From contig CM031601.1 in assembly GCA_018398815.1 (NCBI GenBank), positions 25,206,369 through 25,270,368 on the forward strand: 64,000 nt of DNA, written 5' to 3'. The notes under the pieces were generated by a model that saw only the letters and a program-made list of their open reading frames with translations, was not told where the DNA came from and did no database searches. Made by a program: the position numbers and the translations under genes. Origin of the DNA: Conus ventricosus. Taxonomy: Eukaryota; Mollusca; Gastropoda; Neogastropoda; Conidae. Positions 34,233 to 46,278 of this stretch are shown here, piece by piece (the stretch's first letter is position 1; each line of letters starts with the position of its first letter).

Positions 34233-37200
34233 TGAAAAAAAGGGGCTTTAGTGAGTGTATTTCCCTCGCAAGACCCCCGGCCCGGGCTACATCCCCCCTA
34301 ACACTAAGGGGCGCAGAGCATTGCTTTAGCCCGGGTTCCAAAAGCCCCCCACGGGAAATCGACGCTTTGGTGCCACACCCCGGGGCCACCTGAAGAGCGG
34401 GTTGGGTTTGCAACCAGGCTTTTGGGGGGGAGGGAAAATATGGATGTTTTTCCCTCCAAAGGTTCGGCCCCTCCATCCCACCTATCCCTTTTCCTTTGCC
34501 CGGGGTTTTTAAAGGGACCTGGCAACCCGGGGTTAACCCCAAAAAGTGGACTTTTGGGGAAAGGCCCCCCCCCCCCGGTCAGGGGGCTTTTTCCACCCCC
34601 CTTGAAACAGGGGGAAATAAATAGGGCCTCAGGGGGTGGGCCCAAATCCGGACCACACAGCTTTGGGAGGTAGGCCTCCCCCCAAACTTTCCCGGCATCC
34701 CTCCGTGTGCACAAAAACATGGTGGGGTGAGCCCAAAGGGGCAAAAACCCCCGGGGAAGATTCCCCGCTTGCGGGGACCGGGTCTCAATTGGCACTTTTG
34801 CGGCGAGCCCAATCTCCCCCACAGGGGCCCACCCGGGCGAGAGAAAATTTCCCCGCAGCCTAACGAGGCCCTCCTCCATATCCCGCCCAAAGCCATGTGG
34901 GCACATGTTTGGGATGCAGCCCAACCGCCACCCCCAATCCTTGGGGAAAACCGAACAAGATCCCCCGGGGGGGGAGGGGAAGGAGGGGGAACCGCAAAAG
35001 GAGGCGAAGGTTCCCCCAAATTGGCCCCGTTTTTCCATCCTCACAAGGGTTTCCCACCCACCCAAAGCCCCCAGACTGGGGGCCCGGGGGGGGGAGCTGC
35101 TTTTGGTTTTTGACATCCTATCCGGGTGGAAGTGTGCTCAAATCCCCTCAAAGCGGGGTTTTCGTGTTCTTTGGTTTCCCGGGGCGGGCCCTCCAAAGCC
35201 CCCGGGTTGAGGGATAATTTTTCCCCCAGAAACTCACCCCCTGGTGGCCCAAACCCCCCCCAAACCATTGAGAAACCAAACCCTCCATGGACCAACACGG
35301 TTTGGTGATTTCCCCCGGGTAAGCGGGGTATGGGACCGGCTCCCCAATGTCCTGACAGAAAGGCTATCATAGCCTCCTACCCCATCCAAGATGCGTGCAT
35401 TTTTCAGGGGGACGGAGACGCTGGGGGGTTGGGGAAACCAAACCCCAAGCCCTTTCCCCACGACCGGGGACGACAGATCACCCAGCCCCTGGCCTGCAAC
35501 AATGCCTTCCTACGCCACTTCAACATTTTTCCTGATTTTGGGGGGCACCCTTTCGCCCAAAAAACCCCAGGGGGTGTTTTGTAAGGCTTGCCCTTCTTTC
35601 CCCCAAATTGCTCCTCGCACCCTGGAAACCATACACTCTTCCCCCCACCGGGGGGCCGATGTAACTGGCAAAGGGACGGCCCCCCACGGCCCGATGAAAG
35701 GGGGAAGGTGGGCGCGGGGGAATCCCCCTTGGGCAGTTTAGCCTTTTTTTTTTCCCCTTCACCCCCCCCCCCCCTTTTTGGCCGAAGCCGAGAGTTTCCT
35801 TCCTGCCTCCTCACTCGCCCCCCTCCAAAAATAGGGGAAAGGGTGAAAAAAGGTCCACTTTCGGCGGGGCCCGGGTTTTTGGGAACCTTACCAAACCCCC
35901 TTTCTCGACGGGGCTGGGCTGCCCCTTGCGCGACGCCCTAAATTTCCCGGGAGGCCCCATTTCCGGAACCCCATTCTTGGGGGGAGGCTGTATTTTTGGC
36001 CTCAACTCCCGTGTCGGCCCGTACCCCGGCCCGGGCGGCCATCCCAAAAAAGGAAGACACCCCCAGCGGATTTTGGTGTTTCCGGGGAAACGACCCTCTG
36101 GGGGGACTCTTTTTGGGGGAAAGAAAACCCCGGGGAAAATTTTCCCCATACCCCAAAAAGGGCTGAGAATTTTGGGAAGGGCTCATAACCCACATGGGGG
36201 CAGGCACCCCCTCGCGGGGGGCCCCGCCGATATGGCTTTCCCAAAATTGGGGGCGGTCGGGCAAGCGTTTTTTAAAAGGCCCCCCCCCCCCCCCCCCCCA
36301 AATTTGCTCGGAGGCTGGTTTGGACTTCCCGGGGCTCCAGACCGGCGAAGGGGACAGGTGCCACATTTTCGTGACCCCACCATATTCCCAACGGGTTAAG
36401 TCTGCATCCCCCCCGGAACCCCTTCTTCAGCCATCTCTTGGGAAAAGGGGGTCAGCCCGCTGCTTGGCGCAGTGACCATCCGGAGCAAGCATGCTTCACG
36501 CTCGTCCTGGGACCCTCTTTGGTTTAAGCCAGGGGCCCTTTGAAACCAAAATGGTCTTGTTGGGGGAAACAGCCGACCTGTCGCAAAAACCCCAAACAAA
36601 ACCGTCCAGGGCTTTTAAATTTTCCGGGGGCCATCCTGAACAGAACCTCTGTCTAAAAAGTTCACTCCCTGCAACCCCTGCACTTGTACTTGTCAATATC
36701 AATGGGGTCAGCGGGGGGTGACGTTAACACATGTTCCATGGTCCCCCCCCCCCGGCAGAAGTCGCTTTGGGAAATCATGAAAGTCCACCCCACTGCTTCC
36801 TTGCAAAAGCAGTCCCCCCCTGTTTCCTCATCCCCCGGAAACTTCTTTTCTTCTGGATTTGACTTCCCCCGCGGGAAATCCTTTAAACAGTTTCCTGCCC
36901 TGCACGGCATCAATGGGCCCATGGTTCGCCCAAAGACAGAGCCCCCGGGAATTTGACCGAACGGGGAAAGGGCAGACAGCTTTCCCCAAAACCCCCCGGG
37001 CCCTTTCCAGGGTAAACAGATTTTTCCTCTTTACCCTTCAAAACTGCAGTACCCAAAGAGATATACACATCCCCTTTCCGGGCATATGGTCCAAAAAATT
37101 TGAGAAATAACTTCTTTTCTTTACTCAAATTGGATGTCTTAGATTCTCTCTTGCAGCTGTGGGGGAAACCCTGAAAGGGGACGGGGACCAATGGGACACG

Positions 37201-40200
37201 TACTCACCCTAAAACTAAAATTTTTGGGCCCGGGGAACCGGGAACTTTCAGCTGAGCTGGTATGCCATTTCCCCTCCCCAACTTAAACCCTTTGGGGTTA
37301 AAGCCAGTGGTTGATTCAAAAGGGGCCCCGGTTTAGCCCCCTATTTTCTTTTACGTGTTCGCCCCCTTTTTTCTGCGTTTTCCCCCGGGGGAAGCCCCTT
37401 TGGGGGCATCCATAAACGTTGGGTTGAAACCGCTCCACCACCTTTCAAAGCAGGCGATTTGGCGTTTTTGGGGTTTGAATTTTGAAACCCGGGGGCACAA
37501 CGCCTCGAACAACTTGTTTTAAAAATTTGCGCCCCGGTTGAGGAACAGTGGAAGGGAAAACCGAACGTCCCAAAAAACCCATCCCCAAAGGGTTTTCCCG
37601 CTTTTGTCTGGGCCCCTTTTATAATGGAAGAGGCACGAAACCCCCCCCTTTTTGGGGAAAATTTGGGGGCCCAAACCACCCATGAGGCAGTGCTCATTTC
37701 CATGTGTTTTCCTGGGCGGGGGCCCCAAGGAAATCAATAGGGACACTTCCTTGGGCGCCTGCGTGGATTCAGTAAATGGGATTTTTCCCCCGTTTGTTTT
37801 CTTTTTTTTGCGCAAAGTCGCGGGGACAACACATAGGCTCGACATGGGGGGAGCTAAAAGCAAACCAAAAAAATTTCCCCCTTCAGTCGCTTTAGCCCCC
37901 CACAACTTGGTGTGCTGCTGATGGAAGGTCAGGGTTCCCACTGTTTTGTTTGGTTCCGGGGGGGAAGGGGGAAAATCCCAGTTCCAAGTCCTTGGATTTC
38001 TAGTTTGCGCTTAAAATACCCCTTTTCCTTAACAGGAACAACCCTCTTTTCAGCTCATAAAATTTTTGGCCACTTGGCGAAGCTGGGGAAGAGTTCCCCT
38101 TCAGGGGGTTCAGCCCCGGGCCTGAAGGTACTGGAGGGGGGCGGGTTTGGTAGACCCTTTATCTTTCCCCTGTCCCGCCCGATTTCCTGAACTTTAAAAC
38201 CCCCAGCCGAGGGGATTTGTGGGGGGTACCTCTTGGAAAAGACGCCCCTTGCGGGCCCCTAAAGCTGCCCCTGCCCTTTCCCGATCTCTATCAAAAAGGG
38301 TTTTCCCATCATTGCGCCTTTCAAACCCTTTTCAAACCGGCAAGCCCTTTTCCTCACTGCCTTTTCAGCCAGTTGGGCACACTGGGGGCCCCGGGAAAAA
38401 ATTTAAATTTAACTCGTGCGGGTTTTAAACCCGGCTGGGGTTTCCTTGGGAACACCTGGGTTTTTCCCCCCAAAGGGTTTGAAACCAACGAGGCCCGGGC
38501 CAACGAAGTACTTCACCCCTCAGGATGTGTCAAAAAACTGGAAGGTGAAAACCTTTTGGGAGTGTCCAAAACTTTCGGGCCCCCTTTGGGGCCAAAAAAA
38601 CTGTCGGGGCCCCCGGGGGGTTAAACCCCAAGAACGGGCAGGCACACTCTGCACCAAAAAAAACTGGGGGGATGCCCGGACATCCCAAAAACTGGCAACA
38701 CAGAGCCCGAACGCCCTTGGGTGCACCCCCCTTTCGAAACCCGGGGACACGGGCATGCGCTCCCCCCCGGGTTTGGGGACCGCACGTTTTTGGGGCAACT
38801 GTCATGCTTTTTGGGCGCAGGGGCAAGAAAGGGACTTTGGGAATACGAAAGGGAAATTTTTTTCCCCCACTGGTCATGCCATTCCATCCTTCAAAATGGC
38901 CCCAGGGCCATCTTTACGGGGAAAACCCCAAAGGAACCCCTCCCGGGGGGGGAGAAAAGGCACAGGGCCTTGATGGCTGGAAAAACCCCATGGCACCTCT
39001 TCCGTGACTCCTCGAGAGAAAACCCCCCCCCCAAAGAAGCTATTTTGGTCCACCAGGGGGGCCCCCTTACCCCTGGGAGCAAAACTGTCAGAAGGGGCCA
39101 AAGGGCCAACATGATTTGGAAAAACCCCAAATGGTCCCCCCTCCCTGCGGGAAATTTACACGGCCATGATGGCGGGCAAAACCCCCTGGTACCTCTTCCG
39201 TGACTCCACGAGAGAGACCCCCCCCCCCCCCCACAGAAACTTGTATTTCCCTCCGGGTGGGGCCCCCTTTTCCCGGGAGGGCCCCCAATAAACTTTTTAG
39301 GTTCCCTTCCCTGGCCCTGGGGTTCGCCCCACCCGAATGAACTCCCCCCCCGTTTTGTCGGCTTCTTTCAGTATTTGCAAAACCCCCACAAGGGGAGACT
39401 TTCAGGCCCAAAAGCCCGCCACAAAAATGGACAAGGGTCCAAAACGTCAGGGAATTTTTGGAAACGCCCCCGCGTTCGACGCTTTGCCCCGGCCCGTTTT
39501 AAAAACCATATGGGAAATTGGGGAAAGTTCCCATCCATCGGCCCCCGCCCTGTGGGGGTTTAAACCGCAGGAGCCATGTAAACTTTTAGTGGGCGGCCTG
39601 GGCCGGTAAAAAACCACCTAATAGGTAGTACTTAAAATGGCCCTTTTTAAACCTCACAAAAAAACAGTTCTTTGGGTTTGGCAAATACCTTCTCTTTTCC
39701 GGGGTCCCGGGGGGGAAAAATGCCGTATGCAATCACCCTCCACACCTCCCTTTAAAATTTACTCAGAAAAACCCCCCCGGGTTGCCAAAAAAACTAGCAT
39801 TCCCTATCCCAAAACAAATGGGGTCCCTGCGGGTTTGGGAATGCCAGGCGGGGGTTCAGTCAACACTCTACAGAGGGGAAACAAAGGAATACTTTCTTTT
39901 TCCCCATCCAGAAAACTTGTTTTTTCCCCGTGAGGCATACAAAGGCCGCGCCAAAGGTGCAAAGTCTGGGCGAAAATGGGATGGTAATTAGCGAAGCCAA
40001 AAAACGCCCACATTTTTGAAGAAATTTTGGAACGGGGCCCGTCCTCACGTTAATAACCGGTCAACATAGCAATTTTGGGTTTTTTCTAACCCTTCCCCCC
40101 CCGGAAATCAACTTTGGGGTGGAAGAAAAACACTTCTTTGGTTTTAGCTTAAGACCATCGCGGGAAAACCTTTGGGGAACGCCCCCCCAAATTCTGAAAT

Positions 40201-41990
40201 GATCTTCAAAACTGGCCCCTAAACAAACCCAAAAAGTTTGCCCAGGGGGAAAACGAGTTCGGTATTCCCTGTCAACCCTCAATAAGGTTCACCACGCGTG
40301 AAATGTGGTGGGGCATTGGTGGCCCAAAAACCCATCCCCAAATGTTCGAACAGCCGTAAATTGGTCAAGAAGGGCAGTTTTCTTTCTTCACCTCCTTACC
40401 TCACTGCTAGTACGCATTTTTGGGATCCCCCTTTGAAAACCCTGTGCCCCCCCACAAGGTATCCCAGACAGTCTTAAAAACCAAAGGCAAGGGGAAATTT
40501 TTCCTTGGGCTGTGGGGCATCATTTAAAGGGGTCGGTAATCGAAGCACCAGCGGATGATCCGGGCTTTCTTTTCGGAAAGAGTACTGGGGCTGACGCCCC
40601 CTCAATATTTTACTCCTGAAAAGACACCACCTTCCATTTTCGTAAATGTGCCCCCTCCTCCCGCAATACTGCAGGCCCTACGGCGCATTTTTTTGCTTTA
40701 TGGGGTTGGGACAAACCCGTGTCAATGGAGTGCTCGATACCGGGGAAGGGTTTCCCAAACAAAAATTTTCCGCCGCAAAACAAAATCCCAAAAAAACACA
40801 TAGGAGTTTCCCTCAACTTCCCCCCTTCTGATTTTTTTCAGGGGTGTCTGGGGTCACTAGCCAAAATTCTGCAGATTCCTGGTACTTGGTCCTTCGGGGG
40901 GGGCTTAACCCGCCCCATGTACCAAATTTTGCCGTTGGCCCTTTCCCCCCTTTCCTTTTTTTTTCAGCTTTTACTTTTTAGAGGAAAAAGGGTTTGCTGT
41001 AAAGGGGCCCTAACCTCCTTCACTTCATTGCCGTGGGGTAACAAACCCCCCTTTCCCGGGTGGGATGGGACCCGTCACTGGGGTTTTCCCGGCAGAGGAT
41101 TGGGGTCGCCCCGGGTTTCCGCAAACCCTCCTCGGGATTAAGAGTCAGGCCCACCCAAGGGCCAGGTAGGGAATCCTGAAGGGGCTGAAACCCAAACTGC
41201 CCGTTATCCTCAGACAGGGTTGGGGGGTACCCCCAAATTTTCAGCAGCTGTAAAAACCCCCGGGATGGTTGGCGGTCCCCGACCAAAACTATTCCTTTAA
41301 AAGGGGGAAATTTTGTCCCCTACAACAGATTTTTAGCTCTCATTTTCATGAATCGCCCCCAAGGTGCAGAAGAAACAAAGCCCCCAACCCGCATTTCCCT
41401 CGCAATGGAGCCACATACAAAAAAACCCCCCCTGAAGGGGGGTTACTGGCCAATCTTCAGAGGTACGGGGAGTTAAAAAACCCTTCAGAGTGGAAAAACC
41501 CCGGCAGCCAATTTTCATCCCCACTTCCCCAGCTTTTTTTGGTTTTTTTTGAAAAGTCTTCGTACACCAGGGAATTTGGGAACAATGGGGATTTCTGCCC
41601 CCAAAACCACCCCGGCCTTTTCCCGGGAAAGTCAAACCCAACCCCGATGTGTACCCCGGAAGAGCCTGGACAAACCCGGGTTTTACTCGTATGAAATTTT
41701 AGGCTGTCGGGGCCCATTTCTTCCATGAACCCTTTCCTGACTTCCCCAGGGGTATTTTGGGCCAGGGGGGGTTTTCTGCTTTGAAAACCCCCCCGGGCCA
41801 CCAGAAATGCCAGGTGCAAACTTGGGCCCGCTTAGACCTTTTTGGGGCCGGGAAACTTGGAAATCCTCGAAATTTGGCCCGGGCCGGGGAAAGGATTTAC
41901 ACCCTTTGGGTGGTTGACCCCCCAAACCCAAAACTTTCTAGGGGTTCCCAAAAACGAAAAAAATTCCCGGGGGTTTGTATTTCCGGCTCC
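34233..41990 (-). pseudogene. Gypsy pol region (RT, RNase H traces; rest unreadable)
   Basis: Three minus-strand islands fix the identity. GIEHSIDTGLSQP followed by AVLREEGAHLRK (about 40650-40745) is the start of a Ty3/Gypsy RT domain. SFEDHFRIW (about 40200) followed by GLKLKPKKCF (about 40110-40150) is the block just after the catalytic YxDD of Gypsy RTs. FFGFANYHPIFAQ followed by LTEPPPGIPKPAGTPFVL (about 39810-40010) is the connection into RNase H. The YxDD itself, the protease and the integrase core are not readable. Between islands the frame breaks continually and base runs look artificial. Confidence 0.65.
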
Positions 41991-41999
41991 CAAAGGGGT

Positions 42000-43494
42000 C
42001 GGGCCCCCATCCCCCCGCCTAGGCTTTTAAAGGGCCCCCTTTTTTTGGGGTGCCATTTGTTGCCCTCCTTTGCAGCCCTTCCGATAACGCTGGCAGTCCT
42101 TTTTCAGGTGGCCCTTCTGCTGATAGAAGAAGCATTTTAAAACCCGGGGTCCTGGGTGGCGGTAGCTTTGGGTTCAGGGAAGAAGGGGTTTCTTAGTTTC
42201 AAATTTCGAGAGCTGCAGAGTAAGCCTCTTGGGCCCTTCTGCAGACCCTCGAACTCTTCCCTGGTGACAGGTAGAAACTGTCCCTACCTGTCCTACCCTA
42301 GGATCTTCCAGGGACTTGCGCCTCTTTCACCCACTGCTTGGGAGATGTGCTGGAACTGTTGATTTTATTCACAGCCACCTCCAGGGATTGGGGTTCCTCC
42401 AAAACAGACATGTTTTTTCCTGCTCCTTATCAAAAACTCCCCTAGGCAGAACTTGTTGATGGCTTCGTCTCGGACATGCTTCTCAGGCAGGTATGGTATG
42501 CTGACGTGCCAGCGTAAGCACCCTATCAGCCCAATCGTCCAAAGATTTCCCCTGCGTTCTGGGGGCCTTTTTGGAAACGCATCCTGGAGTCCCCACGTAC
42601 TCTTGGCACCAAATCGGAGCCGCAAGTTCCCCATCAACTGATGGTCAGAAAAACACTGCCCAACTGGGTGAGCGTTGTGAGAAATCCAGAGCCTTCCCTT
42701 CTAGGCACCAACCTAAGTTGTCCCTACTCCCCAGTTTTGCCAGTGGAGGACTACCCGGAGCTGTCAAACTTTTGCTGGAACACGGCCAATTAGTCCCATC
42801 CATCATACTGAAGGTTCTTTGGGGAGCCTCCCGGGGTCTCCTCTTGGTTCAGAGAGAGGGGCTACCGCAGGACCTCTACACTACCAAACCCGGTGAGAGA
42901 GGCGTTTTGCTCCAACCTGAGCTTCACCTTGGCGATAGGGGCGATAGTGCTGACTGTCGCCTGCCGGACGGCATGCCCATAAGTCTGGGCTCGAGGAGAG
43001 GGGATGTCTTACCTGTTCACCTCTCGCCGCCGCCGCCTGTTCATGCCCATCGCCACTCCGCCCGTGATCCCACCAGCCCTGGTCGTCCAGGTCAAATCTC
43101 CGGCCTCTTACACCTCTCTCTGCCGGTGACCTAGATCCAACCGGACTGGAAGGACCCCGTTGGGATTCAGAGACGCAATCACTCCCACAGCACTCACGAT
43201 GTCGGCTATCCAGCAATGCCTTTTCGAGGTACAATTGCCGCCCGGAACCTCTCGTGTGTGTTTGCCGCGGGCGTAACAGAGGCTCGTACGATCCCTTGTC
43301 TCCGTGGCTACGGGAAACAGACGACAACCCAGAGGTGGACTGTTGGCCAGTACTTCTACCTCCATCCTCCGGTCCATGAACAGGAGTGTGCTCTCCACCC
43401 AACTTTCCATTCGCAGCTCTTCTGACTCACGAGCGGAAAAGCTCTGATTCAACGTATCGCGAGTCAGACGGGGTTGGGACAAGGCTGTGGGCAC
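42000..43494 (-). pseudogene. Gypsy gag with CCHC zinc knuckle
   Basis: The minus-strand frame from 43494 opens MPTALSQPRLTRDTLNQSF and stays open to 43108. After shifts, a capsid-like segment (LRLRFGAKSTWGLQDAF, then LPEKHVRDEAINKF) lies at 42450-42640. A zinc knuckle follows at 42085-42130, reading C-F-F-Y-Q-Q-K-G-H-L-K-K-D-C. The spacing is that of CX2CX4HX4C, but the second Cys is Tyr (TAT for TGT). Gag packages the element RNA in virus-like particles. The substituted Cys would weaken zinc binding if real, but it lies at the edge of the smeared region. Confidence 0.65.
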
Positions 43495-43988
43495 TTTACG
43501 GGGTATTTTTGATTGACTGGGCTGGCTTGGGGTGACTGGTCTTCTGGTTTCACTTTTTAAAATGTAGCTACACCAGTCGCCACCGACCCTTCAGTAGTAC
43601 CCCCTGGTCCCCAAAGTTAATCAGAGAGAGAAGGTAAGGGCTTACTTCTCCGTGCAGCACGGACATCAAATTGGTAAGGTCAGTCCTCCCTCCCTCTCTC
43701 TAATTCTGCCCAACTGGGCAGCCCTCTTAGGCCCTATCCCTGGCAGCATCTGACTAAGCTGCGACGCAGTGGCTAAATTGACATTCAGAGCCATTGGGGG
43801 AGTGACTGTATTTTCTGGGGTTACTCTCTAATGTAGGGTATACCCACTCCCTTCCAATGCTAACTGCAAGGGTTGACAGTATATGACTGTATGCTATTAT
43901 CTGTGTAATAGTGCTTGGTGCTGAGCAGCAACACAATTCCAATAACTAGGACTAACACTGTGAATGCATGCACAACTAAGCTACGGGT
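43495..43988 (-). other. Untranslated leader of the Gypsy element
   Basis: Lies between the primer site and gag on the minus strand. It contains no long ORF. Sequence quality here is good. Confidence 0.5.
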
Positions 43989-44007
43989 AATTCCACTCCT
44001 GACACCA
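43989..44007 (-). promoter_or_regulatory. Primer binding site, tRNA-Leu type
   Basis: The minus strand reads TGGTGTCAGGAGTGGAATT. Animal tRNA-Leu ends ..AATCCCACTCCTGACA plus CCA, whose complement is TGGTGTCAGGAGTGGGATT. 18 of 19 positions agree. It lies about 6 bp inside the 5' LTR, where minus-strand synthesis is primed. Confidence 0.8.
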
Positions 44008-44013
44008 TTAAAG

Positions 44014-44559
44014 TATTTTACCCTACACTTTAGAAGGGTGGCTTAGTGTGACATGTCTAACTGGTGCGTTAACTATTCCTAGTATTGGGGTTTCTTCTCA
44101 TGCACACAAACACATACACACGCACACAGTGCAACTCACCCTGCAGTACTGGAATGGCGAGTGGGTGGTCAGTCTGTGAGCGCTCTGTCCAAGCCAAGCT
44201 TGCAGCTTTCCTCAGAGGGTCAAACAGCTGACGGCGCAACCAGGGAAGGCGAAGGCCACGTCTGGTTCCGTGGGTATGGTGGTTGTCTTATTCGGTGTTG
44301 GTCTCCGGACGCCACACGTCGCTCCCTTGGCTTGAAGTAGAGGACGGGCATCCGCAATGGTAAGGTAGCTGTCTGGCTGGCTTTGAAGTTGTCGGGAGCT
44401 GGCTTCGAGGTGGTCCTCACTCGACGGGGGTGACGAGTAGAATGCCAGCTTCTTCCCGCCCTGTCGTCTGCTGGTGAGGGAGCACTGCTCATGCGAGGTG
44501 CACCTTCCGGTTCCGGTGGTGAACGAGTGCGTATGCGCATACACTCGTGCGTCACTACA
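44014..44559 (-). repeat. 5' LTR of the Gypsy element (clean copy)
   Basis: On the minus strand it starts TGTAGTGACGCACGAGTG at 44559, the usual TG. Its other end falls at about 44014, next to the primer site, where the expected CA is not exact (TA). It carries the transcription signals for the element. Confidence 0.8.
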
Positions 44560-45363
44560 CCCCTGAACACAGTTCGAATCTTCATCAGGGTGCCATTACT
44601 AACGAAGACCTGATGAAGAAATTGTGCGCGAACGGCTCTGCTCTCGCAAAACTGTCCACAGTGGTAGAACAACTGACGACCGCCATTCTGCTGCTGCAGA
44701 ACGAGAACGACAAGCTGAAGAAGGGGTGGGGGACGCCAAACAGAGGGAAGACTCCTTGGGGGACCAGCTGAGGGAACCCCGTCCCCTTTGCCGAGACCGC
44801 TGACCGTTGAACGGAGACTTATCGGCGTACGTCCGTAGGAACAACCTACGTATCTACGGAATGAAGGAAGGGGACCAAGGTGGATGGCACGCAGTGCGAG
44901 GAGAAGGTCCTTTGTTGATTCCAGTCAACTCAAGGTCAAAGTGAAACCTGAGGACCTGGAGGCTGTACACGTGGGGTTTTTCCCCGTGTCCAACGTTCCG
45001 GGGACGCCACTGGGGGGTTCTGGGAACTGGGGTTTAGGGGATAATATTACGTTTTGTGCCCCAAACGCGTTCGCGATGCTGTCCTGTATGCCAGGAGAAT
45101 TTGAAGGGAGGGGAAAACTGTCGTTGTTGAGGATCTGACCCCACGTACGTATTCACTGTTGTGTAGTGTGAAAATTTGACACTGCTGTCCCCCAAGCGTG
45201 GCCCAAAGAACGGGACTGGTGGGAAAAGACGAAAAACGGGAGAGTGGTGTCTTTTGAGATCACTCGCCGATTTCAGACAGCATTCCAGAGAAAACACCGC
45301 CCCGTTAGAACCGGAAGTCCAGTGTATCGTTGCTTCGACATCCCTCGTCTGCTTAAGGTAGCT
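44560..45363 (+). pseudogene. Tx1-like LINE ORF1
   Basis: SNLHQGAITNEDLMKKL at about 44577 opens a helix (LAKLSTVVEQLTTAILLLQN, then ENDKLKK) forming a coiled coil, followed by AYVRRNNLRIYGMKEGD at about 44825-44875, the RRM start of Transposase_22-type ORF1 proteins. LKVKVKPEDLEAVHVGFFP at about 44930 follows, then KRGPKNGTGGKRR and a tail ending at 45361. Three or more frameshifts. It is an RNA-binding chaperone component of the retrotransposition complex. Confidence 0.65.
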
Positions 45364-46278
45364 AGCTATTCCTAGTTTTTATTTTTTCGGTTTGCCTTAC
45401 TATTGTTTTTTTCATTTTTCATTTTTTTCTTCTACTCGTAAAAAAAACTTGTTGACGGATTGTTTCTATCGGTTAATTGTTACGGAAATCTTTGAAATTC
45501 TGCCATTCCTAGTCTGTACGTCAGTGCATAATGTTTGGTACATTTTACATTTTTCTTTCGCGCATGTCCTCAAGGTCAAGGGTTAGTTTGGTTCGAGCGT
45601 ACTCGTGTTTTTTGTTGTTTGTTGTTGTTGTTGTTTTTTCCCGATTATTCTGTTAATTTTTACATAGATTGAATAGCTGGTAGTAATTTTCCCACTTTGC
45701 ATTGTATTCTACTTGGGCTTCAAAATATGGGAGGACTTTGAGTTTTGTTTGATCACGTGACGTTCAGTGTTTACACAGTGTGTTGTGCAAAGGTCTGCAT
45801 GCTGAGAAGTCAGGGTGGAACTTGTAAAAAGGTGTTGCAATTTCTTCTAAACCGATTTCTTATAATAATGTGGGTTGGGTATTGGCGGTACACCATGGAT
45901 GACTCAAACAAGTAAGTGTTGTTTGTCTTTTTGTTGTATTCTTGTTTTTGCATTATTTGAATTGTGTGCGTGAGAGAGAAGGGGGTTACGGGTTGGGAGA
46001 AAGGGCGGGGGTAAGGTAGAAATTGGGTCATCGCAATGTGTTTTTTCACGTGGGTCAAAAAGAAGTACTCCATATTTTTCGTGCTTTGTACTGCAGGGTT
46101 GAGCAACATACTTGATGGTCCGGCAGTGTCTGCAAAGTTTGTACATGTGGTATTTTTGGCTGGCTTTGATTTTGAATTTGAGCAATGGGCTGACACTCAT
46201 TCTACGATTTCATATGATTCTTTTTTTTCCCTACCTATTATCATGCTTTCTTACCTCATTTGCCCCCTTGTTCGCACA
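45364..46278. other. Spacer between Tx1-like ORF1 and ORF2
   Basis: T-rich sequence (45380-45660) without coding signal. Nothing else recognised. Short ORFs at 46036-46200 run into the ORF2 start in other frames. Confidence 0.5.

Larger units (their letters stand above)
33668..44559 (-). mobile_element. Ty3/Gypsy-like LTR retrotransposon, about 10.9 kb, minus strand
   Basis: Two direct repeats of about 546-549 bp bracket an internal region that has, on the minus strand and in the right order, a tRNA-Leu primer site, gag with a zinc knuckle, and pol with Gypsy-type RT and RNase H traces, then a purine tract beside the left LTR. The right 2.4 kb (5' LTR, leader, gag) is clean. From about 42130 leftwards the consensus is smeared, with homopolymer-inflated sequence and no open frame. 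No convincing 4-6 bp target duplication is readable because the left flank is in smeared sequence. The element seems to be inserted in the 5' part of the Tx1-like LINE. Confidence 0.8.

Noticed and set aside
34304..39203. Long Gly/Pro-rich ORFs on both strands
   Set aside because: Composition of homopolymer-inflated G/C sequence. No consistent domain except the minus-strand Gypsy islands.
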